Positions 41,524-51,609 are shown, counted from the first letter of the stretch. The stretch is 64,000 nt of DNA from Minisyncoccota bacterium (GCA_012515515.1 JAAYYE010000011.1:11402-75401), one strand, 5' to 3'. Notes: generated by a model not told the origin, from the letters alone. Made by a program: numbers and translations.

Positions 41524-42162
41524 ATGTCTAATAATTTTAAATATTTAATTTTTGATTTTGATGGTACTTTAGCCGATACTGAGTTTATTCATCTTGAGGC
41601 TTACAAGCGGATTTATCGCCGTTTTGATTTGCCAAAATTTACCCAAGCAGAATTAGTAAAAATTAAATCAAGCAAGATTAAAGATTTGATTACAGAATAT
41701 AAGATTGGTCCTGTTAAATTGTTAAAAATTGCTCAAGCTCTAAATCAAGAAACTGCTTCTCTAATTACTCAGGCGAATTTTTATCCAGAGATTAAAAAGA
41801 TTTTACTGCAATTAAAAAAAGATCATGTTTTAGGCATTTTAAGCTCGAACCAATTAAGCACTATTGAAAGTTTTTTTAATCAACAAAATTTACCCTTGGC
41901 TAGTCTGTTTACTTTTTGGCACTGTGAAAAAGAAATATTTGCTAAAGATCGAGCACTTAAAGCCCTGATGAAAAAACATAAAATTCCACGCCAAGAAGTT
42001 TTATATTTTGGTGATCAAGTTAGAGATGTTGAAGCTTGTCAGAGAGCTGGTGTGGCAGTGGCAGCTGTTACTTGGGGTTTTGCTAATGAAGAATTGTTAG
42101 CTGGTGCTCAAGCTAATTTTTTGCTTAATCGGCCAAATGAAATTTTAGACCTATTATCTTAA
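41524..42162 (+). CDS. HAD-superfamily phosphatase
   Basis: Motif I is FDFDGTLADT, motif II is GILSSNQ, and motif IV is YFGDQVRDVEACQRAGV. A helical cap follows motif I (about residues 15-80), as in phosphoglycolate phosphatase-like enzymes. The substrate is not known. It starts 2 bases after the pseudouridine synthase stop. Confidence 0.85.
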   Translation: MSNNFKYLIFDFDGTLADTEFIHLEAYKRIYRRFDLPKFTQAELVKIKSSKIKDLITEYKIGPVKLLKIAQALNQETASLITQANFYPEIKKILLQLKKDHVLGILSSNQLSTIESFFNQQNLPLASLFTFWHCEKEIFAKDRALKALMKKHKIPRQEVLYFGDQVRDVEACQRAGVAVAAVTWGFANEELLAGAQANFLLNRPNEILDLLS

Positions 42163-42219
42163 TTGTCTGTTATTTTTTTGTTGAAAAGAGTATAATCTAG
42201 CTTTTGTTTTTAATAAATT

Positions 42220-44070
42220 ATGCAAATTCGTAATATAGCTATTATCGCTCATGTTGATCATGGTAAAACCACCCTGATTGATGGGATGTTGAAGCAAACT
42301 CATGCTTTTCGAGCTAATCAGGCTGAAATGGGACAAGAAACCATTTTAGATAGCAATGATTTGGAACGAGAAAAGGGCATCACGATTTTAGCCAAAAATA
42401 CCTCAGTATTTTATCAAAGCTTAGCTGGAGAAGAATATAAAATTAATATTATTGATACTCCAGGACACGCTGATTTTGCTGGAGAAGTTGAGCGAGTAAT
42501 TAGCATGGCAGATGGCGCTATTTTATTAGTTGATGCTGCCGAAGGCCCTTTGCCTCAAACTAAGTTTGTTTTGCAACAAGCTATTCAGCAACAATTACCG
42601 ATTATTGTTTTAATTAATAAAATTGATCGCCGTGATGCTGAGCCAGCAAGAGTCTTACAGCAAGTTGAAGAATTATTTTTGAACTTAGCTAGTGACAGTA
42701 GTCAATTAGACTTTCCAGTTTTATATGCGGTGGGTCGCTTGGGAAAAATTTGGTCAGCATTGCCAGCGCTAAATCAATTGCAAGATTTGCCTCAAGCAAC
42801 AGGTAATTTACAAGTCTTATTTGAAGAAATTATTCGCACTGTTCCCGCTCCTCAATGTGATACTCAGGCAGCTTTTAAAATGCAGGTGTCGACTTTGGAC
42901 TTTGACTCATATAAGGGTATTTATGCCATTGGTAAAGTCACCCAGGGAGTGGTTAAAAAAGGCCAACGCTTAGTCATTTTGCAAGAAGAAGAAAAAGTGG
43001 GGGAAATATCTGTTAATCAGTTATTTGAAAGTGTGGGTTTAGAAAAAAAAGAAATTCAAGAGTCACCAGCGGGAGACATCATCGCTATTACAGGAGTGGA
43101 AAAAATTGCTATTGGGCAAACTTTGGCTGCCTTGGGGGAAACAAAGGGTTTTCCTATGATCAAAATTACCGAGCCGACTTTAAAAATTGCGATTACTGCT
43201 AGTGCCTCACCCTTTGTTGGTAAAGAAAGTGAATTTTGTACTGTTCGACAATTGGCAGAGCGCCTCAAGCGTGAACAAAAAACCAATTTAGGTTTAGATA
43301 TTCAACAAAAAGAAGGCGGAGTTTTTATAGTGGCTGGACGAGGAGAATTACATTTAGCTGTCTTAATTGAAACGATGCGCCGCGAAGGCTATGAAATGGA
43401 AATTGCTCGACCTCAGGTTATTTTTAAAGAAATTGATGGTGTACAGCAAGAGCCAATCGAAGAATTAATTGTCGAAATTGAACAAGCTTATGTGGGAGTC
43501 ATTACTGAAGAATTGGGCAAGCGTCATGCTCAGCTACAAAGCAGTTCAAGCAATAGCCGAGGTGTAAATCACATGCTTTATCATATTAGCAGTCGCAATC
43601 TCTTGGGTTTTCGCAGTGAAATCTTAACAAAAACCAAGGGCAATGGCTTATTTACTAGCTCTTTTTTACATTATGCACCTTTGCAGGCCAGTAGATTAAA
43701 ATTGAGAAATGGGGCTTTAATTGCTACTGAAGGCGGGATGGTCACTGCCTATGCTTTGGAAAGCGTCCAACAGCGTGGTAAAACTTTTGTCATCCCTGGC
43801 GAGGAAGTTTATGAGGGGCAAATTGTGGGTTTATGTAAACAAAAAGGCGATTTAGAAGTTAATGTTTGTAAAAGTAAAAAATTAACTAATTTTCGATCAA
43901 ATGCAGATGTTTTGACAGTGCTCAATGCAAAAGTTGATTTAAGTTTAGAGCAATGTCTAGATTTTATTGAAAATGATGAATTGCTTGAAGTCACACCAAA
44001 AAATCTTCGTCTCCGTAAACGTTATTTAAGCAAGTTAGAACGCAATAAAAAAGCTCAAGCTCGGGATTAA
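42220..44070 (+). CDS. typA: Ribosome-associated GTPase TypA/BipA
   Basis: The G1 motif [10 protein letters not shown], switch [23 protein letters not shown] and NKIDR are all present, followed by EF-G-like domains and the TypA C-terminal domain. Length (616) is normal. It assists 50S assembly and translation under stress. TATAAT at 42191-42196 gives a short leader. Confidence 0.95.
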   Translation: MQIRNIAIIAHVDHGKTTLIDGMLKQTHAFRANQAEMGQETILDSNDLEREKGITILAKNTSVFYQSLAGEEYKINIIDTPGHADFAGEVERVISMADGAILLVDAAEGPLPQTKFVLQQAIQQQLPIIVLINKIDRRDAEPARVLQQVEELFLNLASDSSQLDFPVLYAVGRLGKIWSALPALNQLQDLPQATGNLQVLFEEIIRTVPAPQCDTQAAFKMQVSTLDFDSYKGIYAIGKVTQGVVKKGQRLVILQEEEKVGEISVNQLFESVGLEKKEIQESPAGDIIAITGVEKIAIGQTLAALGETKGFPMIKITEPTLKIAITASASPFVGKESEFCTVRQLAERLKREQKTNLGLDIQQKEGGVFIVAGRGELHLAVLIETMRREGYEMEIARPQVIFKEIDGVQQEPIEELIVEIEQAYVGVITEELGKRHAQLQSSSSNSRGVNHMLYHISSRNLLGFRSEILTKTKGNGLFTSSFLHYAPLQASRLKLRNGALIATEGGMVTAYALESVQQRGKTFVIPGEEVYEGQIVGLCKQKGDLEVNVCKSKKLTNFRSNADVLTVLNAKVDLSLEQCLDFIENDELLEVTPKNLRLRKRYLSKLERNKKAQARD

Positions 44071-44157
44071 TAAAAGTCAAACTTAGGCTTAAGTAATGGT
44101 CAAGCATAAATCTGCTTGTTTTAGCCAATTGTTAAAAATGAGTGTTAGAATAGGCTT

Positions 44158-45348
44158 GTGTCTGATTTTAATGAACCTTTAGCCTCCCTACTGCGTCCCA
44201 AAAATTTAGCAGAATTTGTTGGTCAAAGCCAACTAGTTGGTGAAGGTAAACCCTTGAGCACGATGATTGCCATGGGCTCGCCCTTTTCCTTAATTTTTTG
44301 GGGACCTCCAGGAGTGGGAAAAACGACTTTAGCCAAAATTATTGCCCGAGAAACTGGTCGTTCATTTATTGAATTGTCGGCAGTATCAGCGAGTAAAGCT
44401 GATGTGAAAAAAGTCCTTGATCAAAGTAAAGAACAAAAAAGCTTATTAGAATCTTATCAGGCGCCAGTACTCTTTTTAGATGAAATTCATCGCTTTAATA
44501 AAGCCCAGCAAGATTTTTTATTACCCAGTGTTGAAAGTGGCCAAATAATTTTAATTGGGGCAAGTACGGAAAATCCTTCTTTTGAAGTGATCGCTCCCTT
44601 GTTATCAAGAATGCGAGTTTTTGTTTTACAGCCTTTGACAACTGAAGATTTGATCGCCATCACCAACAGAGCTTTAAAAGTATTAAAAATTAAAAAAATT
44701 GCGCAAGCTAGTCAAGAATTTTTGCTAAATTATGCTGATGGCGATGCACGTCGACTGTTAACCATAATTGATAATGCTTATGCACTTTACGGTAATTTAA
44801 AATTGTCCTCACTCAAAAATGCTCTCCAATCAAAACAAATACTCTACGACAAAAAAGGAGAAGAGCATTACAACATCATTAGTGCTTTTATTAAAAGTTT
44901 AAGAGCCAGTGATGTTGACGCTGCGCTTTATTATCTGGCTAGAATGGTCAAAGCTGGCGAAGATCCAAAATTTATTGCCAGGAGAATGGTAATTTTTGCT
45001 AGTGAAGATGTAGGTATGGCTCAACCAACCGCCTTAGTAGTAGCCAATGAAGTTTTTGATGCCGTGATGAAAATTGGTTATCCAGAAGCGCAAATTAGTT
45101 TGGCACATGGTGTGGTTTATCTTGCTTTAGCCAAAAAAGATCGGCGAGCCTATGACGCTTATTTTCGAGCTTTGAACGATGTCGAAAAACACGGCAGCTT
45201 AGCAATTCCTCTTAAACTGCGTAATGCGCCAACTCAATTAATGAGAGACTTGAATTATGGTAAAGACTATCAAATGTATAAGCCGGGAAAAGATAAAAAA
45301 TTAGAAAGTTATTTACCAGAAAAACTGCAAGGCAAAAAGTATTATTGA
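44158..45348 (+). CDS. rarA: Replication-associated recombination ATPase RarA/MgsA
   Basis: The AAA+ core has GPPGVGKTTLA, LDEIHRFNKAQQDFLLP and SATTENPSFEV-like sequence (GASTENPSFEVI), then the RarA C-terminal domain (RRMVIFASEDVGMA). It acts at stalled replication forks. The start is GTG at 44158; TAGAAT (44146-44151) is 6 nt upstream, so the message is probably leaderless. Confidence 0.92.
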   Translation: MSDFNEPLASLLRPKNLAEFVGQSQLVGEGKPLSTMIAMGSPFSLIFWGPPGVGKTTLAKIIARETGRSFIELSAVSASKADVKKVLDQSKEQKSLLESYQAPVLFLDEIHRFNKAQQDFLLPSVESGQIILIGASTENPSFEVIAPLLSRMRVFVLQPLTTEDLIAITNRALKVLKIKKIAQASQEFLLNYADGDARRLLTIIDNAYALYGNLKLSSLKNALQSKQILYDKKGEEHYNIISAFIKSLRASDVDAALYYLARMVKAGEDPKFIARRMVIFASEDVGMAQPTALVVANEVFDAVMKIGYPEAQISLAHGVVYLALAKKDRRAYDAYFRALNDVEKHGSLAIPLKLRNAPTQLMRDLNYGKDYQMYKPGKDKKLESYLPEKLQGKKYY

Positions 45349-45557
45349 TCAAAATTTTATAAAGAAGTTGGGGTAAATTCAGCAAGACATTCGGCAATAA
45401 GTTCAGCAATATACTCAACTGGGGCTACTTAAATTAAGAAACAAATTTTTACTCTTAAAACTTATTAAAGATTGATAAATAAATGTTTTTTGTTTATTGA
45501 TTATTTTATTTTTTTTGTTAAACTCAGAACACTAACTATTTAAACAGAAAGGTTTAC

Positions 45558-46304
45558 ATGTCAGAAAAAAAATTAAAAAATTGTTGTCCGGATTGTCCTT
45601 GCCGAGATTGTCAATGTCCCGAGCAGTGCAACAAGCATTGTGCTCAAAGCACTTCATCTTTTCCCTTAATTGGTGATCAGTTTCCTGAAATAAAAGTGCT
45701 AAGCACGCATGGCCCTCTTTCTTTCCCAAAAGACTTAATGGGCAAGTGGACGGTCTTATTTAGTCATCCAGGAGATTTCACTCCAGTTTGTACCACCGAA
45801 TTTGTCGCTTTTGCTAAAATGGCTCCAGATTTCAAAAAAATTAATACACAATTAATTGGTTTGTCCATTGATCAGGTTTTTTCTCACATTAAGTGGACAG
45901 AATGGATTAATGATAAATTGGGCGTGAAAATTCCTTTCCCAATTATTGCAGATAGTATGGGTAGGGTTGGTAAATCATTGGGCATGATTCATGAAAAAAA
46001 AGGTAGTGACACCGTGCGGGCAGTTTTTGTGATTGATGACCAGGCAATTATTCGTTTGATTCTATATTACCCTCAGGAAGTAGGTCGCAACATGGAAGAA
46101 ATTTTACGAGTAGTTAAAGCCCTACAATTTTCGACTGCTAATAAAGTAGCTATGCCAGCTAATTGGCCTAATAATGATTTTCTAGGTGATCATGTCATCA
46201 TCCCACCTGCGAAAAGTGAGGCAGAGGCTGAGAAAAGACGTGGTAAAAAAGATTGTTTTGATTGGTGGTTTTGTCACACCAAAGTAAAAGAACAAAAAAA
46301 ATAA
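45558..46304 (+). CDS. Peroxiredoxin with Cys-rich N-terminal extension
   Basis: The core (about 34-215) is a Prx6/AhpC-type peroxiredoxin: [13 protein letters not shown] with peroxidatic C78, [12 protein letters not shown], and RAVFVIDDQ. It reduces peroxides. The N-terminal extension is odd: eight cysteines at 9, 10, 13, 15, 18, 20, 24 and 28, a likely metal site or redox relay. The C-terminus has another (CFDWWFCH). The start has an AAAGG site. The 208 bases upstream hold no gene that I can support. A hairpin terminator follows. Confidence 0.88.
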   Translation: MSEKKLKNCCPDCPCRDCQCPEQCNKHCAQSTSSFPLIGDQFPEIKVLSTHGPLSFPKDLMGKWTVLFSHPGDFTPVCTTEFVAFAKMAPDFKKINTQLIGLSIDQVFSHIKWTEWINDKLGVKIPFPIIADSMGRVGKSLGMIHEKKGSDTVRAVFVIDDQAIIRLILYYPQEVGRNMEEILRVVKALQFSTANKVAMPANWPNNDFLGDHVIIPPAKSEAEAEKRRGKKDCFDWWFCHTKVKEQKK

Positions 46305-46319
46305 TTTCACTTGAAATCA

Positions 46320-46345
46320 CCCCTATTGAACTAGGGGCTTGTTTT
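46320..46345 (+). terminator. Intrinsic terminator of the peroxiredoxin gene
   Basis: CCCCTA (46320-46325) pairs with TAGGGG (46332-46337), followed by CTTGTTTTT. Confidence 0.75.
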
Positions 46346-46370
46346 TGAGATAATAGGGACTTGAGAAAAA

Positions 46371-46447
46371 GCGCCCATAGCTCAGTTGGATAGAGCGTTT
46401 GTTTGCGGAACAAAAGGTCAGAGGTTCGAATCCCCTTGGGCGCACCA
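46371..46447 (+). tRNA. tRNA-Arg (anticodon GCG)
   Basis: The cloverleaf is complete: acceptor GCGCCCA/TGGGCGC, D stem GCTC/GAGC, anticodon stem TTTGT/ACAAA with loop TTGCGGA, and TTCGAAT T-loop. The T stem has one A-C mismatch. The anticodon is GCG, which reads CGC and CGU as arginine. CCA is encoded in the DNA. Confidence 0.93.
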
Positions 46448-46519
46448 TTTTCTACAATTTCCAAGAGTGAAGACGATTGCTTTGTTTTTTTTCGTTTATT
46501 GGTTTAGAATACACGCATT

Positions 46520-46687
46520 ATGCTAGAAAGAAAAAAAGACAGAGAAAAAGCACTAGATCAAGTTCAGCCTTTAATTGATGAAAAAGGCAGGATTTTGCGA
46601 TTACAAGCCGAGACAGGAAAAAATTATTCTGCTGTACTAAAAGACCTTGATCAGCGGATTAAACAAGCTCTTCGAGGTAAAAAATAA
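46520..46687 (+). CDS. Small basic helical protein, 55 residues
   Basis: ATG 46520 opens a 55-residue frame rich in Lys, Arg and Glu (MLERKKDREKALDQ...KQALRGKK), predicted to be one or two helices. TAGAAT (46505-46510) lies 9 nt upstream and an intrinsic terminator follows at 46734, so it looks like a real single-gene unit. The family is unknown. Confidence 0.55.
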   Translation: MLERKKDREKALDQVQPLIDEKGRILRLQAETGKNYSAVLKDLDQRIKQALRGKK

Positions 46688-46733
46688 ATAACTGATTAGA
46701 AATATTTGTCTTTAAGCTAGATTGAAGATAAAT

Positions 46734-46766
46734 AAAAAAACTGCTTGCGAGCAGTTTTTTGTTTTT
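46734..46766 (+). terminator. Intrinsic terminator
   Basis: ACTGCT (46740-46745) pairs with AGCAGT (46750-46755) around TGCG, with A-T extensions and a T-rich tail. Confidence 0.85.
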
Positions 46767-46794
46767 CTGGACTTTTCGCGTTAGAATTACAATA

Positions 46795-46878
46795 GGAAGG
46801 GTCGCATAGTGGCTATTGCATCAGTTTCGAAAACTGACGCCCTTTTGGGCATCGTGGGTTCGAGTCCCGCCCCTTCCG
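46795..46878 (+). tRNA. tRNA-Ser (anticodon CGA)
   Basis: This is a class II tRNA: acceptor GGAAGGG/CCCTTCC, anticodon stem TCAGT/ACTGA with loop TTCGAAA, long variable arm (CGCCC TTTT GGGC) and T arm GTGGG TTCGAGT CCCGC. The discriminator is G and CCA is not encoded. Confidence 0.93.
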
Positions 46879-47015
46879 CATCCATTTATTCTATTTTTGG
46901 TAAAATTACTCTAGACTGAGGATTGAGGGCTAAAGCTACTCCATTACTAATTTCACCAAAGCCAATTAAATTCCTCAGTGCTGATAAATTTTATTTTTCA
47001 GTTATAATTTCCTTC

Positions 47016-47822
47016 ATGAAGCAAAAACAAAAAAAATTAGGTTTAGCGCTGGGTAGTGGCGGCTGGCGTGCTTTAGCTCATTTGGGGGTGATTAAGGAGT
47101 TGCTGAATAATGATATTGAAATTAGCTATATCGCTGGTAGTAGTGCTGGAGCATTAGTTGGCGGTATGTATAGTGCTTTACTTGACATTAATCAGGTCGA
47201 AGAAATTTTTCGCCAAAACATGAATTACCGAAGCTTACTTTACGCTTTTTCTGATCCCCGACCAGCTAGAGGAATTTTTAGGGGCGATAAAATGGAAGAG
47301 ATTTTTGCTCATTATCTAGCTGGGCGTCGCATTGAAGATTTAAAAATTCCTTTTTGTGCGATGGCTTGCGATCTGATTACCGGTCAAGTTGTTGAATTGA
47401 AAAAAGGTAGTCTGAGTAAGGCAATTCATGCCAGCATAACGGTGCCTTTTGTATTAGAACCAGTCAAGCGGGGTAAAATGCGCCTAATTGATGGTGCTTC
47501 AGCTGTGCCGGTGCCGGTTAAAACGGTGAAACAAATGGGTGCAGAAGTGGTGATAGCAGTCAACTTACAAAAAAATCAATTTCCAATGAGCAATGACAAG
47601 ATTTCTGCCTTGCGAACGGTTCTAAAAACTTCTCAGGTGATGTTGCATCATTTGGCCAAACATACACAAAAAGATGCCGACCTAGTTTTATTCCCCGATA
47701 TCAAAGAAAGCGGTGAGTACAGTAATCCTTTTTCAGGGTTTGTGACACGAGGTGATGTCTTAAGTAATGGTCAAGCGGTTGTCAAAGAAAATATCGAAAA
47801 AATTAAAGAATTATTATATTAA
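47016..47822 (+). CDS. Patatin-like phospholipase
   Basis: The oxyanion motif is GSGGWRALAH, the nucleophile lies in GSSAG (IAGSSAGALVGG) and the catalytic Asp in LIDGAS. It should hydrolyse acyl esters of lipids. The frame opens at 46923, but ATG 47016 is preceded by TATAAT (47003-47008) at 7 nt and by sequence unlike a patatin N-terminus, so I start there (268 residues). Confidence 0.85.
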   Translation: MKQKQKKLGLALGSGGWRALAHLGVIKELLNNDIEISYIAGSSAGALVGGMYSALLDINQVEEIFRQNMNYRSLLYAFSDPRPARGIFRGDKMEEIFAHYLAGRRIEDLKIPFCAMACDLITGQVVELKKGSLSKAIHASITVPFVLEPVKRGKMRLIDGASAVPVPVKTVKQMGAEVVIAVNLQKNQFPMSNDKISALRTVLKTSQVMLHHLAKHTQKDADLVLFPDIKESGEYSNPFSGFVTRGDVLSNGQAVVKENIEKIKELLY

Positions 47823-47838
47823 TTTTAAAAGCAAAAAA

Positions 47839-48588
47839 ATGGCAAAAATTGCTGATAAAATTATTTTAACTTTTAAAGAAGCAGCTAATCCGCAAAAAGC
47901 CCAACACTCTCAAAGATTTTTTAAAACTGCGAAGGGTGAATATGGTGAAGGCGATTTATTTTTAGGTGTAACAGTTCCGCAAGTACGAAGTATTGTTAAA
48001 CAGTATCAGAATCAAGTTAAAATTGAAGATTTGGTAGAGTTGGCAGATTTACTCATTATTCATTACCATGAAGTTCGCCTAAGCGCTTTACTACTATTGC
48101 TAGAATTATTTAAAGGCGCAAGCACTCAAACAGCTAAAAAACAAATTGTTGATTTTTATTTAGCGCACAGCGCTTATGTTAATAGTTGGGATTTGGTTGA
48201 TTTATCTGCCGACAAAATTCTTGGTCAATATTTATTGGAGACAAATCAAAATAAACCCCTGCAACAAGCTCCCAGCTTATTAATTAACTTGGCTAAATCG
48301 GAAATGCTTTGGGAAAGGCGCATCGCAGTTTTGTCGACTTTTGCTTTTATCAGAGCGGGGGAATTTCTGCCCACCCTAAAATTAGCCAAGATTTTACTTA
48401 ATGATCAAGAAGATTTAATTCATAAAGCAGTGGGTTGGTTGCTTAGAGAAGTGGGCAAGCGCGATGAAAAAAGCTTAATTAATTTCTTAGATCAATACAC
48501 TTTGCAGATGCCTCGCACCATGTTGCGCTATGCCATCGAAAAATTGCCCGAGAACAAAAGACAGTTTTATTTAAATAAAAAATATTAA
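47839..48588 (+). CDS. AlkD-like DNA alkylation repair protein
   Basis: The HEAT-like helical repeats match the AlkD family: GVTVPQVRSIVKQY, EVRLSALLLLLELF, VNSWDLVDLSADKILG, MLWERRIAVLSTFAFI, and KAVGWLLREVGKRD. The conserved Trp-Asp (WDLVD) and Arg residues of the lesion site are present. It would remove alkylated bases. ATG 47839 lies 16 bases after the patatin stop, so the genes are probably co-transcribed. Confidence 0.85.
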   Translation: MAKIADKIILTFKEAANPQKAQHSQRFFKTAKGEYGEGDLFLGVTVPQVRSIVKQYQNQVKIEDLVELADLLIIHYHEVRLSALLLLLELFKGASTQTAKKQIVDFYLAHSAYVNSWDLVDLSADKILGQYLLETNQNKPLQQAPSLLINLAKSEMLWERRIAVLSTFAFIRAGEFLPTLKLAKILLNDQEDLIHKAVGWLLREVGKRDEKSLINFLDQYTLQMPRTMLRYAIEKLPENKRQFYLNKKY

Positions 48589-48612
48589 GTAATATTGTGC
48601 TAAAGTAATGCT

Positions 48613-50178
48613 ATGTCTTTAATTAATTTTTCAAACAAATTTAAACAGCGAATAGCCATTTATTTAATTTTTTTTATAGTAGGCGCTTTATACCGCTTTT
48701 GGCTTATTAGTAACAATAATGTGTTGTTTTGGTTTGATCAGGGTCGAGATGCAATTATTGTTAAACAAATGGTGGATGAAAAAGATATTAAAATTCAGGG
48801 TCCATCTGCGAGTGGCACAGATGATGCTGTTTATCATGGGGTTTTATATTATTATCTAATTGCCCCTCTGTATGCGCTTGCTGAAGGAAACCCCCAGATT
48901 GTTTCTGGCTTATTAGGTGTAATTAGCATGTTGGCCTTAATACCGATAGGCGAATTAGCTTGGCAGTTGTCGAAGTCAAAATATGCATTTGTTTTAACCT
49001 TATTTTTATTTACTTTCTCCACCGATAGTGCACAACTAGGCACCTGGCTCTCTAACCCAATGATTGCGCTTATTACTATTCCCGCCTTTTATTATTATTT
49101 GTATCGGGTTTTTTGGCAAAATAAAACTAATGAAGCTTGGCTATTAGCCTTGTTTTTAGGCCTGTCTCATCAGGCTATTATTTTTGCACTTTATCTTTTC
49201 GGAGTCTTAATAATAGCTTGGTGGTTTAGAAATAATCAGGGTCATAAATTAAGATTTTCCAGAAAAGAACTAATTAGCTCGGGGTTAATTTATCTGGCAA
49301 GCATCAGCACTATGCTTGTGACTCAATTGCAATTGGCTGTAAGAGGCATTTTTAATCCTTTGTCATTTTTTAATAAACTCAGTTCTACTGGATTAGCTCC
49401 ATCTGAAATACTTATTGGAACAAGTAGTAATTATTTAAAAATTATTACTCAATCGCTTTTTCCAACCATGCCGCTTTTATCAATATTTTTCTTTCTTGGA
49501 ATAATATGGTTTGTGGTGAAAAAACTCAGTAAAAAAAACGGATTTTTATTTTTACTATTTTTTCTCGGACCAATCATTTTATTTACTCTACAATATCGAG
49601 ATTCTTACTATACCTTTATAGGTGTAGCTCCTTTATTATATGTCTTTGCCGCTTTATTTTTGCTGTTTATCAAGGACAAGCTATATCTAGGTAAATTTAT
49701 TGTTTTTGTTATCTTAATGTTATTTCTTATGACAAATATAAAAGAATTAAGATATTCAAACAAAACCGGTTACCATCCTGTAGCAATTCAGACAGGAACA
49801 ATACTTAAAGATCAGCTTGAGTTAATTGATTACACATATCAAGTGGCCTCGTTTGAACCATTTAGCTTTTCCTCATTCACTGCTCCCTACGACTACAATA
49901 CAACTTGGGCTTATTTATATGGTTGGTATGGTAACAAAACCTACTCTTATACCCCAAAATTTATTGGTCCGTCTCAAACTGGAATTTTTGGAGGGGATTT
50001 GCTAGAGGAAGATAAAATTCCGGATCAGGGTCCTCATTTTGCTTTATACGAGCCTCTCGGTGGTATTGCAGAACATTTATTAAAAAACTTTGTTGATAGA
50101 CAAAATGGTTTTTCAATTAAACAAAGTGAAAAACTATTCGGTTCAATGGCAGTCGAAGAGAGGTTGGTTTTTAACTAA
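48613..50178 (+). CDS. Polytopic glycosyltransferase of the PMT/ArnT type
   Basis: About ten membrane helices are seen. The first outer loop has WFDQGRDAIIVKQM, the acidic/Arg site typical of GT39/ArnT-like transferases that use lipid-linked sugars. The C-terminal 100 residues form an outer domain. It probably adds a sugar to a protein or glycolipid. TAAAGT (48601-48606) is 6 nt before the ATG. Confidence 0.75.
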   Translation: MSLINFSNKFKQRIAIYLIFFIVGALYRFWLISNNNVLFWFDQGRDAIIVKQMVDEKDIKIQGPSASGTDDAVYHGVLYYYLIAPLYALAEGNPQIVSGLLGVISMLALIPIGELAWQLSKSKYAFVLTLFLFTFSTDSAQLGTWLSNPMIALITIPAFYYYLYRVFWQNKTNEAWLLALFLGLSHQAIIFALYLFGVLIIAWWFRNNQGHKLRFSRKELISSGLIYLASISTMLVTQLQLAVRGIFNPLSFFNKLSSTGLAPSEILIGTSSNYLKIITQSLFPTMPLLSIFFFLGIIWFVVKKLSKKNGFLFLLFFLGPIILFTLQYRDSYYTFIGVAPLLYVFAALFLLFIKDKLYLGKFIVFVILMLFLMTNIKELRYSNKTGYHPVAIQTGTILKDQLELIDYTYQVASFEPFSFSSFTAPYDYNTTWAYLYGWYGNKTYSYTPKFIGPSQTGIFGGDLLEEDKIPDQGPHFALYEPLGGIAEHLLKNFVDRQNGFSIKQSEKLFGSMAVEERLVFN

Positions 50179-50247
50179 AATTATTTACCCAATGCTCTAG
50201 CTTGATACTTCTAGCTTCGATAAAAAACGTTATAATAAGAGTTTTAA

Positions 50248-50330
50248 GGAGGTGTCGCATAGTGGTCAATTGCACACGCTTGGAAAGCGTGAGCCTCACG
50301 GCTCCAAGGGTTCGAATCCCTTCACCTCCG
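50248..50330 (+). tRNA. tRNA-Ser (anticodon GGA)
   Basis: Class II tRNA: acceptor GGAGGTG/CACCTCC, anticodon stem CACGC/GCGTG with loop TTGGAAA, variable arm GAGCC..GGCTC and T arm AAGGG TTCGAAT CCCTT. CCA is not encoded. TATAAT (50231-50236) lies just upstream. Confidence 0.93.
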
Positions 50331-50392
50331 CGTAAGTATCGAAAAGCTTTATCACCCTAGTTAATAGGTGTTTTTTCTCGTATACTAATTAT

Positions 50393-50905
50393 ATGAATCA
50401 GGGTTATATAACACTAATTCTATGGATTGTCGTTCTCTTTTTTATTAGGTTTGTAATTTATACTTTTAAAGCTTTTACTAAGAAAACAGATTTCCGCTAT
50501 AAAGCTAAAGGTCCTTACCTACTTAGTAAAGGAGAGAAAATATTTTTTGATGCTTTAATGCAATCAGTTCATTCGGATTTATATATCTGTCCCAAGGTGA
50601 GAGTTGCTGATTTAATTGAAGTTGATTTGCCTAAGGGTGATAAGCGTTTTTGGACACTGTTTAATAAAATTTCTAAAAAACATGTAGATTTTGTGTTGTG
50701 TAGTCGAGTAGACTTTTCTCCTCAATTAGTTATTGAGCTTGATGGTGGTAGTCATAACACACGAGCTCGCTCACAAAGAGATATTTTTGTAGATGAAGTT
50801 TTTACTCAGGCTGGTATCCCAATTTTACACGTGCCTGTGCAGAGTTTTTATGATCAAAACCAGATAATAACTCAAGTTCAAGATGCTTTGGCGAATAATT
50901 TTTAA
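50393..50905 (+). CDS. DUF2726 protein with membrane anchor
   Basis: One N-terminal membrane helix (about 6-25) precedes a DUF2726 domain (about 45-165), related to the PD-(D/E)xK nuclease fold: VDFVLC, LVIELDGGSH and IPILHVPV are visible. Whether it cuts DNA is unknown. TATACT (50381-50386) is 6 nt before the ATG. Its 3' end overlaps the convergent DUF4956 gene by 4 bases. Confidence 0.75.
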   Translation: MNQGYITLILWIVVLFFIRFVIYTFKAFTKKTDFRYKAKGPYLLSKGEKIFFDALMQSVHSDLYICPKVRVADLIEVDLPKGDKRFWTLFNKISKKHVDFVLCSRVDFSPQLVIELDGGSHNTRARSQRDIFVDEVFTQAGIPILHVPVQSFYDQNQIITQVQDALANNF

Positions 50906-51609
50906 TTAAACAAACCCTCATCATTGAGCAAGGTTAGATCTATTTTTTTATCGAGAGAGAGTAGGGCGTCTTTCATGCCTACCAACTTGTCTAAAGAGTT
51001 CAACTTAATTAAAAATAGAAACTCAGCTTGATTATCTTTTTCATCGACTCGCTTTAAATCAATAAAGCTACAATATTGATCTAAAATATTATTGATCTTT
51101 TTTAAATCAATTTTGGCATCAGCTTTAATATTTAAATATAAAACTTCATCAGTTTTAAGGTTTAAAAAGTTAAACTTTTTCGCGATCAGGCTTCTTAGTA
51201 TAATGACAAGACTAATTAAAACAAAAAAGACAATTGCCACTTCCCGTTGACCGGCACCAAAAGCCAAACCCAATGATACCGCTAGAAAAATATATGCTAA
51301 TTCTTCTGGCTCTTTGATGGCTGAGCGAAACCTAATAATTGACAAAGCTCCAACCAAACCCAAAGATAGGGCTAAAGATGATCTAATCACAGAAATGATC
51401 ATCATAGTAATTAATGATAATAAAACAAAATTTGCCGCAAATTTTTTACGATTGGATAGAGAATTACCAAATTTTTGATAAATTATTGACAATAAAAAGG
51501 AAATTAAAACTAAAATGCCGACGTCTAAAATAAACTCATTTAATGAGCCGGTAATTTTACTATCGTCAAAGTAGGAACTTAAAAATTCCAGTTGATTAAT
51601 TTTTGCCAT
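50902..51609 (-). CDS. DUF4956 membrane protein
   Basis: Three or four membrane helices (about 25-135) include the typical segment SIIRFRSAIKEPEELAYIFLAVSLGLAFGAG; a soluble alpha/beta domain (about 145-235) follows. DUF4956 genes are commonly found next to CotH and VTC genes, as here. It may help deliver polyphosphate or act in the same surface pathway. It is the last gene of the minus-strand cluster, 73 bases after the previous one. Confidence 0.82.
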   Translation of the reverse strand: MAKINQLEFLSSYFDDSKITGSLNEFILDVGILVLISFLLSIIYQKFGNSLSNRKKFAANFVLLSLITMMIISVIRSSLALSLGLVGALSIIRFRSAIKEPEELAYIFLAVSLGLAFGAGQREVAIVFFVLISLVIILRSLIAKKFNFLNLKTDEVLYLNIKADAKIDLKKINNILDQYCSFIDLKRVDEKDNQAEFLFLIKLNSLDKLVGMKDALLSLDKKIDLTLLNDEGLFN

